Source: DASVEE01 sp036399695 (GTDB taxonomy: Bacteria; Acidobacteriota; Thermoanaerobaculia; Gp7-AA8). Taken from it: a stretch of DNA of 7,123 nucleotides. The notes beneath the pieces are model-generated. The model saw nothing but the letters and a program-made list of their open reading frames with translations, made no database searches and was not told the origin of the DNA. The position numbers were made by a program, and so were the translations under genes. The stretch covers positions 1 through 7,123 of the forward strand of contig DASWMP010000213.1 in the NCBI GenBank assembly GCA_036399695.1. Reading direction: 5' to 3'. This document shows, piece after piece, positions 1 through 6,998 of this stretch. Within the stretch, counting starts at the first letter, position 1, and each line of letters starts with the position of its first letter.

Positions 1-12
1 TCTGTCCCACAT
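1..12. repeat. Partial REP-like repeat at left edge
   Basis: The first 12 bases (TCTGTCCCACAT) are identical, in the same orientation, to positions 7111-7122. At the right end they form the right arm and tail of a perfect hairpin. Here the left arm would lie outside the window, so this is probably the truncated right half of a second copy. A small inverted repeat follows directly (GAGG at 13-16, CCTC at 21-24, loop CAAA). Whether this is a dispersed REP-type element cannot be decided from two copies. Confidence 0.55.
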
Positions 13-90
13 GAGGCAAACCTCTAAGTCAACGCCATCGGGGCGCGAGCCCGGCGATCTTTCCGCCACGGTCGTTCGAACCTCGCGCCT

Positions 91-130
91 GGTGCCCACT
101 GGGCCCCGGGCCCAGGGCCCCGAGCACTGG
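91..130. repeat. GC-rich palindromic cluster upstream of the CHAT gene
   Basis: GGGCCC occurs three times at 101-106, 108-113 and 115-120, a 7-base spacing. Positions 99-115 form a perfect 8-1-8 inverted repeat (CTGGGCCC, C, GGGCCCAG). The direct repeat CACTGG brackets the cluster at 97-102 and 125-130, and GTGC (92-95) can pair with GCAC (124-127). Several mutually exclusive hairpins are therefore possible. It lies about 100 bases upstream of the first gene. It could be a repeat element, a terminator remnant of an upstream gene or a regulatory structure; sequence alone does not choose between these. Confidence 0.5.
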
Positions 131-136
131 CGGCAC

Positions 137-163
137 AAAGACAAGGGCGCAGCCCTTGCCTTT
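137..163. repeat. Short hairpin upstream of the CHAT gene
   Basis: CAAGGGC (142-148) and GCCCTTG (152-158) form a perfect 7-bp stem with a GCA loop. AAAG (137-140) and CTTT (160-163) extend it by four pairs after one A/C mismatch. It could act as a terminator for a gene to the left or be another intergenic repeat unit. Only a short T run (161-163) follows, so a strong intrinsic terminator is not claimed. The remaining bases up to 229 show no Shine-Dalgarno sequence and no convincing promoter. Confidence 0.4.
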
Positions 164-229
164 CTGCCGCCTCCTACCTAAGTTGCTCCCATCTCACTAC
201 TACCGATTCTCTCGATCTGCCTTTTGGCG

Positions 230-3200
230 ATGGTGGACAGACCCATCTCCACGGGCGAAATTCACCGGCATGAGGTCACCGCGGGGCAGGGGCGTTTCGT
301 CGAGGTGACGCTCGAGCCGACGCTCGTCGAGCTCGGGTGCTCGACGGACGCGCTCGCCTGTCCCGGGTGTGCCGAGGCTACGCGCTGCACGGCGGATTTC
401 ACGCGGCGGCTGCTGATCGTCACGAAGAGTGACGGCCTGGAGTGCCTCGACCTCATCGCCAAAGGCGGCCAGCCGGGGCGCTATCACATGGTGGTGCAGG
501 AGCGCGCCGCGATCGCTGAGGACGAGCTGCGTCTCGACGCGCAGCGCGCGCTCGTCGAAGGCATCGGGTTCATCCGGAAGGAAGAGGGCCCCGCCGCGGT
601 CGCGCAGTTGCAGTACGCCCGCGACGTCTTTCACGACCTGGCTGACTGCCGCGGCGAAGCCGACGCCACGTACGCGCTCGCGGTCGCGCACGGGGTGCGC
701 GGCGATCTGAAGGAAGGCATCCGCTGGTTCGAGGCGGCGGTTCCGCTGCAGTACGAGCTCGGCGACAACGGTGCCGAAGCGTCGTCATTGCGGGAGATCG
801 GCCGCTTCCTGAAGTTGCAGCGCGAGTACGACAAGGCGCGCGACTACCTGTCCCGGTCGCTGGCCATCTTCGAGCAGGCGGACGATCCGGGCAGCGAGCA
901 GATGCTCCACGATCACCTCGGCGAGTGCGAGCTCTACGCGGGCCGGCAGTACATCGCCATCGCGCACTTCGAGCGGGCGCTCGCTCTGGCGGACGAGACG
1001 GGCATCCGCGACCGCGAGGCGACCTACATCAACAACATCGGCGTGAGCTACGGCTCGGTCGGCGAATGGAAGAAGGCGTTGCAGGCGCTCGAGCGCGCCG
1101 CGGCACTCCACGCGATCTCCGGCGAACGGGCGGAGCTGGCCAACACGATGACGAGCGTCGGGGCGATGCACGGCTGGCTCGGCGCGCACGAGGAAGCACT
1201 CGCGGTGTTCGCGAAGGCGCTCGCCCTCGCACGCGAGCTGCGCGATCCGCGGAAGGAAGCGGTGGCGCAGATGAACAGCGGCGTCTCGCTGACGGAGCTC
1301 GGACAGCTCGACCGGGCGCAGGCCGCGCTCGACGCCTGTCTCGCGCTGCTGGCCGGGATCGACGACCCGCGCCTCTACGCGATGGCGTATCGCCACGTCG
1401 GCCGTCTCGAGGCGAGACGGGGCAACGATCGCGCGGCGCTCCTCGAGCACCAGCGGTCGCTCATGTTCGCGCAGATCGCGAACAACCGCCGCGCCGAGGC
1501 GTACGCGCTGCTCAACATCGGCACGCACTATGTCGCCCTCGGCGAACCGGAGCGCGCGAGGGAGTCGTACGAGCGGGTGCTGGCGATCTCGTGCGAGGTG
1601 GAGGATCGCGGGCTGGAGTCGGCCGTGCGGATGTCGCGCGCCCGGCTGGCGCGGCGCGAAGGCCGCCTGCGCGAAGCGTTGAGCGAGGTCGACGCGGCGC
1701 TGCCGATCCTCGAAGAGCTGCGCGGGAACGTCGCCGGCAGCAATCTCCGGGCGTCGTATCAGTCGACGCTGCACGATGATTACGAGACGGCCATCGACAT
1801 CCTCATGGCCCTCGGCGAGGAAGGACGCGCGCTGGAGATCAGCGAGCGCGCCCGCGGACGCGGCCTGCTCGACGTGTTGAATCAGGGTGGCGTCGACGTG
1901 CGCAAGGGCATGGAGCCGCGGCTGCTCGAAAGCGAGACGGCGTGGCGCCGGACGCTGAACGAAAAAGCGGCCTTGCGCGCGCGGCTGCCGAAAGGCGCGA
2001 AGCAGCAGGCGCTCGACGCGGAGATCGCGGCGGCGGTGCTGGAACTGCGGCGCGTCGAGCGGGAGATCGGTGCCGCCAACCCGCGCTACGCCGCGCTGAC
2101 GCAACCGGCGGCGCCGTCGCTCCGCGAGATCCAGAAGGAGCTCCTGGACCGCGACACGATGCTCATCGAGGTCGCGCTCGGCGACAAGCGGAGCTACCTC
2201 TGGACGGTGACGCGCGAGCGTGTCACCAGTCGCGAGCTGCCGAAGCGAAAAGACCTCGAACCGCTGGCGCGCCGGGTCCACGAGGCGCTCAGCCGTCGCG
2301 ATGGCGAGTTCCTGCGCGAGGGCGCACGGCTGCGGGAACTGCTGCTCGGGAACGGCGCATTGCCGAAGCGGCTGGTGTTCGTCGTGGAAGGGGCGCTGCA
2401 GTACGTGCCGTTCGCGGCGCTGCCCGCCAGCGTTGCGCAGCGACGCGGGACCGGGGGAAAGGGTGCGGAGTACCGTCCGCTCGTCGTCGATCACGAGATC
2501 GTCAGCATGCCTTCGATCACCTCACTGGCGGCGCTGCGCCGGGAGTTGAAGGACCGGAAGCCGGCGCCGTACACCGTCGCGGTGTTCGCCGATCCGGTGT
2601 TCACGCGCGACGATCCTCGCGTGGAGCACGGCGCCGCGACGGTGGCGATGTCGATGTCGCCGCGGGCGCCGCATTCCGTCCGGCTGCCGCTGACGCGCGA
2701 CGAGGCGCAGTCGATCCTCCGGCTCGTGCCGCGGCGGGAAGCGCGGGCGGCGCTCGACTTCGACGCCAGCCGTCCGGCCGCGCTGGGGAACGCGTTGCGC
2801 AACTATCGGTACATCCACTTCGCCACGCACGGCGTGCTCGATGGCACGCACCCGGAGTTGTCGGGCGTCGTGCTGTCGCTCGTCGACCGGAAGGGGAGGC
2901 CCCAGGATGGCTTCCTCCGGCTGCACGACGTCTACAACCTCGACCTGCCGGCGGAGCTGGTGGTCCTCAGCGCCTGCCAGACGGCGCTCGGGAAGGACAT
3001 GAAGGCCGAGGGGCTGATCGGGCTGACGCGGGGCTTCATGTACGCGGGGGCGGCGCGCGTGGTCTCGACGCTCTGGAAGATCGACGACCGCTCCACTGCC
3101 GAGCTGATGAAACGCTTCTACGAGGGGATGCTGGGCGACGCGAAGCTGCCGCCCGCGGCGGCGTTGCGCGCGGCGCAGATCGAGATGTGGCGCAGCGCGC

Positions 3201-3256
3201 GCCGTAACCATCCGTATCACTGGGCTGCATTCACGCTGCAGGGAGAGTGGCGATGA
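230..3256 (+). CDS. TPR-CHAT protein, caspase-like cysteine peptidase
   Basis: The predicted product is 1008 residues. Residues ~5-92 look like the beta-rich domain (begins GEIHRH, ends GRYHMVVQE) that often precedes TPRs in bacterial CHAT proteins. Residues 140-499 are nine contiguous TPR-like repeats of exactly 40 residues, mostly with Gly at repeat positions 12 and 19; a weaker copy at 100-139 may make ten. A helical linker leads to a CHAT domain at ~703-1008. It keeps the catalytic pair: His867 in HFATHG (codon 2828-2830) and Cys916 in LSACQT (codon 2975-2977). It ends with the typical HPYHWAAFTLQGEW. CHAT domains belong to the caspase-like clan CD peptidases; the substrate here is unknown. 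The start is uncertain: ATG 230 is chosen, TTG 224 is two codons upstream, and neither has a Shine-Dalgarno sequence. No signal peptide is encoded from either start. An N-terminal cluster Cys37, Cys44, Cys47, Cys53 is unusual. The stop overlaps the start of the sigma gene (ATGA). Confidence 0.93.
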   Translation: MVDRPISTGEIHRHEVTAGQGRFVEVTLEPTLVELGCSTDALACPGCAEATRCTADFTRRLLIVTKSDGLECLDLIAKGGQPGRYHMVVQERAAIAEDELRLDAQRALVEGIGFIRKEEGPAAVAQLQYARDVFHDLADCRGEADATYALAVAHGVRGDLKEGIRWFEAAVPLQYELGDNGAEASSLREIGRFLKLQREYDKARDYLSRSLAIFEQADDPGSEQMLHDHLGECELYAGRQYIAIAHFERALALADETGIRDREATYINNIGVSYGSVGEWKKALQALERAAALHAISGERAELANTMTSVGAMHGWLGAHEEALAVFAKALALARELRDPRKEAVAQMNSGVSLTELGQLDRAQAALDACLALLAGIDDPRLYAMAYRHVGRLEARRGNDRAALLEHQRSLMFAQIANNRRAEAYALLNIGTHYVALGEPERARESYERVLAISCEVEDRGLESAVRMSRARLARREGRLREALSEVDAALPILEELRGNVAGSNLRASYQSTLHDDYETAIDILMALGEEGRALEISERARGRGLLDVLNQGGVDVRKGMEPRLLESETAWRRTLNEKAALRARLPKGAKQQALDAEIAAAVLELRRVEREIGAANPRYAALTQPAAPSLREIQKELLDRDTMLIEVALGDKRSYLWTVTRERVTSRELPKRKDLEPLARRVHEALSRRDGEFLREGARLRELLLGNGALPKRLVFVVEGALQYVPFAALPASVAQRRGTGGKGAEYRPLVVDHEIVSMPSITSLAALRRELKDRKPAPYTVAVFADPVFTRDDPRVEHGAATVAMSMSPRAPHSVRLPLTRDEAQSILRLVPRREARAALDFDASRPAALGNALRNYRYIHFATHGVLDGTHPELSGVVLSLVDRKGRPQDGFLRLHDVYNLDLPAELVVLSACQTALGKDMKAEGLIGLTRGFMYAGAARVVSTLWKIDDRSTAELMKRFYEGMLGDAKLPPAAALRAAQIEMWRSARRNHPYHWAAFTLQGEWR
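3240..3245 (+). promoter_or_regulatory. Shine-Dalgarno site of the sigma factor gene
   Basis: AGGGAG lies inside the end of the CHAT gene, 7 bases before ATG 3253. This spacing favours ATG 3253 over the in-frame GTG at 3247, which would be only one base away from the site. Confidence 0.7.
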
Positions 3257-3810
3257 ACGAGTGGATGCTGACGGGCCACGCCTTCGATCGCCTGCTCGGG
3301 TTTCTTCACACCGACGGGATCGAAGCGGCACGCAGGTACGAACAGACCCGCCGCGCGCTGATCAAGTTCTTCGAGAGCCGCGGCTGCCATACGCCCGAGG
3401 AACAGGCCGACAAGACGATCGACCGCGTGGCAAAAAAGGTCGAACAGGGAATGGATGCATACGCCGGCGAGCCGGTGCTGTATTTTTACGGCGTGGCACG
3501 GCACGTCCTGCAGGAGTACTACCGGCGTCGCAGCGGCTCGCTCGCGCCGCTGCTGTACATCCCCGACGACTCCGATCACGCGCACCGCCGCATGGAGTGC
3601 ATGACGCGCTGCTTCGAGGCGCTGCCGGAAGAGTCGCGGTCGATGATCGTCGAGTACTGCACGTTCGAGCCGAAGCGGAGGAACGAGCTGCGCCAGCGGA
3701 TGGCGTCGCGGCTCGGCATCTCGCTCAACACGCTGCGCATCCGCGTCCACCGGCTGCGCGACCAGCTCGATCGCTGCGTGCGCGGCTGCGTCGCCGGAGG
3801 CGATCGATGA
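3253..3810 (+). CDS. ECF-like sigma-70 family RNA polymerase sigma factor
   Basis: The product is 185 residues, normal for a two-domain ECF sigma factor. Residues ~11-92 resemble sigma region 2: an amphipathic helix around ALIKFFESRGC, then EEQADKTIDRVAKK, and an aromatic segment YFYGVARHVLQEYYRR that matches the core-binding and -10-contacting helices. Residues ~112-176 resemble region 4: CFEALPEESRSMIVEYC, then a helix-turn-helix around RMASRLGISLNTLRIRVHRL for -35 recognition. A short linker (93-111) joins them. The start ATG overlaps the CHAT stop (ATGA), and the stop overlaps the next start in the same way, so it is cotranscribed and probably coupled with both neighbours. It should direct RNA polymerase to a small regulon, held in check by the downstream membrane protein. 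The region 2 match is divergent; the sigma assignment rests on the whole pattern plus context. The target promoter is unknown. Confidence 0.87.
   Translation: MNEWMLTGHAFDRLLGFLHTDGIEAARRYEQTRRALIKFFESRGCHTPEEQADKTIDRVAKKVEQGMDAYAGEPVLYFYGVARHVLQEYYRRRSGSLAPLLYIPDDSDHAHRRMECMTRCFEALPEESRSMIVEYCTFEPKRRNELRQRMASRLGISLNTLRIRVHRLRDQLDRCVRGCVAGGDR
3796..3800 (+). promoter_or_regulatory. Shine-Dalgarno site of the anti-sigma-like gene
   Basis: GGAGG sits inside the end of the sigma gene with a 6-base spacer to ATG 3807. It fixes this start, although the same reading frame is open much further upstream inside the sigma gene. Confidence 0.75.
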
Positions 3811-4541
3811 GCGATGCCACCATTACGCGCTATCTCCTCGGCAATCTGGAGGAGCAGGAGCAGGACCGGCTCGAGCAGCAGTACTTCACGGATCCGGAGC
3901 TGCTCGCGCTGGTGGAGGCGACGGAGGACGATCTCATCGACGCGTACATCCGGGGCGAATTGTCGGCCGCCGACCGGGCGCGCTTCGAGTCGCACTTTCT
4001 GCGCTCGCGACGCCGCCGCGAGCGGGTGAAGACGGCCGAGGCGCTGCTGGCGCGGCTGCCGTCGAAGAGCTCGCGCGCACCGGTGTGGTTCGCGTTCGCG
4101 GCCGCGCTCGCGCTGATGTTTGCGTTGTGGCGGGGGGAAAAGCCGAAGGAGCTGCCGGTTGCGGCAAAGCCGGCGCCCGTGCAGCAGCAGGTACGGCAGC
4201 AGGTGCAGAAGCCGGCCCCTCAGATCGCGACGGTGCTGGTCACGCTGATCCTGACGCCGGGCGTCACCCGCGGAGAGATCGAGCCTCCGCGGCTCGATCT
4301 CCGTCAGCAGGTGGACACGGTGGTACTGGAGCCGGTCGTGGAGGGGAACGGGCCGTTCTCCGCCACGATCCGCATTGGGGAGAGGGAGCTCTGGAGCGCT
4401 ATGGGGCTGGCCAGGGGAAACGGTCATCCGCTGCGGGTGCAGGTCCCGGCGCCGCTTTTCGCCACGGGCGACCACCTCCTCACCCTGCGCGATGCGAGCG
4501 GCGAGATCATCGACGATTATCTTTTTTTCGTGATCCGCTGA
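3807..4541 (+). CDS. Anti-sigma-factor-like single-pass membrane protein
   Basis: The product is 244 residues. Residues 1-~80 are helical and acidic and follow the layout of anti-sigma domains of the zf-HC2 type: IxRYLLGNL, DDLIDAYIRGELSAADRARFESHFL, then ERVKTAEALL. The zinc ligands are mostly missing: His63 remains in the FESHFL motif, but the usual following CxxC is replaced by SRRR. One hydrophobic segment (~93-108, FAFAAALALMFAL) should span the inner membrane. A Pro/Gln-rich linker follows (~109-139, with QQQVRQQVQ). A beta-rich domain at ~140-244, probably periplasmic, contains GPFSATIRIGERELW and DHLLTLRDASGE. The arrangement suggests that the cytoplasmic N-terminus sequesters the upstream sigma factor and the outer domain senses or scaffolds. 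The gene is coupled to the sigma gene by an ATGA overlap. Anti-sigma function is inferred from architecture and position, not from a conserved catalytic or metal motif. Confidence 0.8.
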   Translation: MSDATITRYLLGNLEEQEQDRLEQQYFTDPELLALVEATEDDLIDAYIRGELSAADRARFESHFLRSRRRRERVKTAEALLARLPSKSSRAPVWFAFAAALALMFALWRGEKPKELPVAAKPAPVQQQVRQQVQKPAPQIATVLVTLILTPGVTRGEIEPPRLDLRQQVDTVVLEPVVEGNGPFSATIRIGERELWSAMGLARGNGHPLRVQVPAPLFATGDHLLTLRDASGEIIDDYLFFVIR

Positions 4542-4667
4542 ACCTTTCGTTCGATCCGCTCATGACCCTGTGACACGTGTAGCAGAGCGGTGGCTGCGAG
4601 ACTCGCTCCCGTTCGCCGACCACCCACTGCCCACGGACCCCCGCCTCTTGCGCTATCCTTCCGAACC
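4542..4667 (+). promoter_or_regulatory. Intergenic gap with possible promoter for the ATPase gene
   Basis: This 126-base gap separates the three-gene unit from the ATPase gene. TATCCT at 4654-4659 fits a -10 hexamer (TANNNT) and lies 8 bases before ATG 4668. No Shine-Dalgarno sequence is seen between them, so a leaderless transcript is possible. No clear -35 element is seen at the expected distance. An 8-bp palindrome ACACGTGT lies at 4573-4580. No terminator hairpin is evident after the anti-sigma gene, so read-through is not excluded. Confidence 0.35.
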
Positions 4668-6977
4668 ATGACCGTCCAGGCTGCCTCGACGTCACTCGAG
4701 CGCGAGCTCGAGTACCGCAAAAAGCTCACTGCCATCACCAACCAGATCAATGCCGCGGAGTCGATTCCGCACATCCTGATGACGCTCAAGGACAAGATCC
4801 TCGAGCTCGTCGATGCGGAGCGGCTGACGATCTATGCGATGGATACGAAGAACCAGGAGCTGTATTCGCTCCAGAAGGTCGGCGATCAGCCGAAGGAGAT
4901 CCGGGTTCCGAAGTCGTTCGCCTCGATCGCCGGGTTCACGGCCCTCGCGCGCAAGACCATCAACATCAAGGATGCGTACGAGGCGGCCGAGCTGGCGCGT
5001 TTCCATCCGAATCTCCGCTTCGACCAGCGCTGGGACAAGCAGACCGGCTTCCGTACGCGGGCCGTCCTCTCCGTCCCGATCATGTTCGAGAAGTACCTGC
5101 TCGGCGTGGTGCAGCTCATCAACAAGCAGCACGGCGTGGCTTTCACGCAGCAGGACGAGGACGGCGTCGAAGAGCTGGCGCGCATCCTCGGCATCGCCTT
5201 CTACAACCAGCACCGCGCGACTCGGCAGTCGAAGCCGTCGAAGTTCGGCGCGCTGATCGACAAGGGCGTCATCTCCGAGAAGGACATCGAAGCGGCGGTC
5301 TCGAATGCCCGCGTCAACAACACGCACGTCGAGAAGGTGCTGATCGAGGACTACAACGTCCCGAAGGAGGAGCTGGGCAAATCGCTGGCTGCTTTCTATT
5401 CGACGCCGTTCTTCGATTACGACGGGACGCAGGTGATCTCGGGCGAGCTGAAGGAACGCGTGCCCTCGGAGATGTGGAAGAAGTACATCTGCGCGCCCGT
5501 GGAACGGCGTCCGGGCCTGCTCGTCATCGCCGTCGACGATCCGCAGGACCTGACGCGCCTCGACGGCATCCGGGCCATGAACCTGGCGCCGCGGTACGAG
5601 TTCCAGGTCGGCCTGCGCCACGAGATCCTGGCGTACATCGGCACGTCGTACGGTGAGAAGGCGCCGGAGCCGGCCACCGAGTCGGCCGACCTGGCCAAGA
5701 TCATCGACTCGCTCGGCGAAGGGGAGAAGGTCGAGCTCGAGGAAGACAGGCCGACCGACGGGCCGGAGATCGACGAGACCGACTCCGGCATCGTGCGCCT
5801 CGTGAATCAGCTCATCATCGAAGCGGCCGCGCGCGGGGCGTCGGACATCCACGTGGAGCCGGACGGCGCGCGCAACCCGTGCGTCATCCGCCTGCGCATC
5901 GACGGCGATTGCGCGAAGTTCATGGAAGTGCCGGGACCGCACCGCAACGCCGTGGTGCAGCGCCTGAAGATCATGGCCAAGCTCGACATCTCGGAGCGCC
6001 GCAAGCCGCAGGACGGCAAGATCCGCTTCAAGTATTCGAAGGGAACGATCGAGCTGCGCGTGGCCACGATCCCGACGGCGAACGGCAACGAGGACGTGGT
6101 CATGCGTATCCTCGCCGCCTCGAAGCCGCTGCCGCTCGACAAGATGGGTTTCAGCGAGCGCAATCTCACCCGCTTCAAGGACATCGTGCAGAAGCCGTAC
6201 GGGATCTGCCTGGTCGTCGGTCCGACCGGCTCGGGCAAGACCACGACGCTGCACTCCGCCCTCGGCTTCATCAACACGGAGGACATGAAGATCTGGACGG
6301 CCGAGGATCCGGTCGAAATCACGCAGCCGGGACTGCGGCAGGTGCAGGTGCAGCCGAAGATCGACTTCACCTTCGCCGCGGCCATGCGCTCGTTCCTGCG
6401 CGCCGATCCGGACGTCATCATGGTCGGCGAGATGCGCGACCACGAGACGGCGGCCATCGGCATCGAAGCGTCGCTGACGGGCCACCTCGTCTTCTCGACG
6501 CTGCACACCAACTCGGCGCCGGAGACGATCACCCGTCTCCTGGACATGAGCATCGACCCGTTCAACTTCGCCGACGCGCTGCTCGGCATCATGGCTCAGC
6601 GCCTGATCCGCACGCTCTGCACGAAGTGCCGCGACGCCTACCATCCGACGCCGGAGGAGTTCGAGGAGATCATCGAAGCCTACGGTTACGACTGGTGGCC
6701 GTCGACAGGGATCACCTACTCATCCGACCTGACGCTGTACCGTCCGAAGGGCTGCAACGCCTGCAGCAATACCGGCTACAAAGGCCGCATGGGCGTGCAC
6801 GAGCTGCTGGTGGGCACGGACGACGTGAAGAGAGCCGTGCAGCGCCGCGCCCCGATCGACGAGCTGCGCAACCTGGCGCTGCAGCAGGGGATGCGCACGC
6901 TGCTGCAGGATGCGATCGAGAAGGCCTTCAAGGGCGTGACGGACATCAAGCAGGCCAGAGCGATCGCGGTGAAGTAG
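4668..6977 (+). CDS. PilB/GspE-family assembly ATPase with N-terminal GAF domain
   Basis: The product is 769 residues. It is a hexameric-type secretion ATPase that drives type IV pilus extension or type II secretion at the cytoplasmic face of the inner membrane. Residues ~14-180 form a GAF sensory domain (AERLTIYAMD, RAVLSVPIM, LGVVQLINK). Residues ~190-325 form an MshEN domain. Residues ~375-769 are the T2SSE motor: Walker A GPTGSGKTTT (518-527), Asp box AEDPVE (545-550), Walker B around DVIMVGEMRD (582-591), His box STLHTN (610-615), and a zinc-type tetracysteine with C651, C654, C696 and C699. All motor motifs are intact. The start ATG 4668 is preferred because the GTG at 4590 would add a Pro/Arg-rich tail with no similarity to the domain. 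No other pilus gene is in the window, so PilB and GspE cannot be told apart with certainty; PilB is more likely from overall layout. The GAF domain is an uncommon addition compared with classical PilB or GspE. Confidence 0.93.
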   Translation: MTVQAASTSLERELEYRKKLTAITNQINAAESIPHILMTLKDKILELVDAERLTIYAMDTKNQELYSLQKVGDQPKEIRVPKSFASIAGFTALARKTINIKDAYEAAELARFHPNLRFDQRWDKQTGFRTRAVLSVPIMFEKYLLGVVQLINKQHGVAFTQQDEDGVEELARILGIAFYNQHRATRQSKPSKFGALIDKGVISEKDIEAAVSNARVNNTHVEKVLIEDYNVPKEELGKSLAAFYSTPFFDYDGTQVISGELKERVPSEMWKKYICAPVERRPGLLVIAVDDPQDLTRLDGIRAMNLAPRYEFQVGLRHEILAYIGTSYGEKAPEPATESADLAKIIDSLGEGEKVELEEDRPTDGPEIDETDSGIVRLVNQLIIEAAARGASDIHVEPDGARNPCVIRLRIDGDCAKFMEVPGPHRNAVVQRLKIMAKLDISERRKPQDGKIRFKYSKGTIELRVATIPTANGNEDVVMRILAASKPLPLDKMGFSERNLTRFKDIVQKPYGICLVVGPTGSGKTTTLHSALGFINTEDMKIWTAEDPVEITQPGLRQVQVQPKIDFTFAAAMRSFLRADPDVIMVGEMRDHETAAIGIEASLTGHLVFSTLHTNSAPETITRLLDMSIDPFNFADALLGIMAQRLIRTLCTKCRDAYHPTPEEFEEIIEAYGYDWWPSTGITYSSDLTLYRPKGCNACSNTGYKGRMGVHELLVGTDDVKRAVQRRAPIDELRNLALQQGMRTLLQDAIEKAFKGVTDIKQARAIAVK

Positions 6978-6998
6978 GGATTTCCAGGAGTGCGGTGG

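Noticed and set aside
184..215. Promoter for the CHAT operon (TTGCTC as -35, ATTCTC as -10)
   Set aside because: The -10 match is poor and the region offers no supporting feature; it would be guesswork.
300..480. Frameshift in the N-terminal domain of the CHAT protein, suggested by its odd cysteine-rich sequence
   Set aside because: The annotated frame keeps GC-rich third positions throughout, and the other two frames give no better match (one reaches a stop).
785..2494. 569-codon open frame on the - strand inside the CHAT gene
   Set aside because: It is antisense to a gene with clear domains. Long antisense frames are expected where third codon positions are almost all G or C, and the translation is Arg/Leu-rich with no recognisable motif.
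3261..3806. Upstream extension of the anti-sigma frame through the sigma gene (426 codons in total)
   Set aside because: The extension is Arg/Pro/Ala-rich and out of frame with the sigma factor. GGAGG and ATG 3807 give a clear start for the real protein.
4590..4667. GTG 4590 as start of the ATPase
   Set aside because: It adds 26 residues rich in Pro and Arg, has no good Shine-Dalgarno site and no similarity to the family; ATG 4668 fits the domain start.
4692..6644. 650-codon open frame on the - strand inside the ATPase gene
   Set aside because: It is a shadow of the GAF-MshEN-ATPase gene, with a low-complexity Arg/Asp/Leu-rich translation and no domain.
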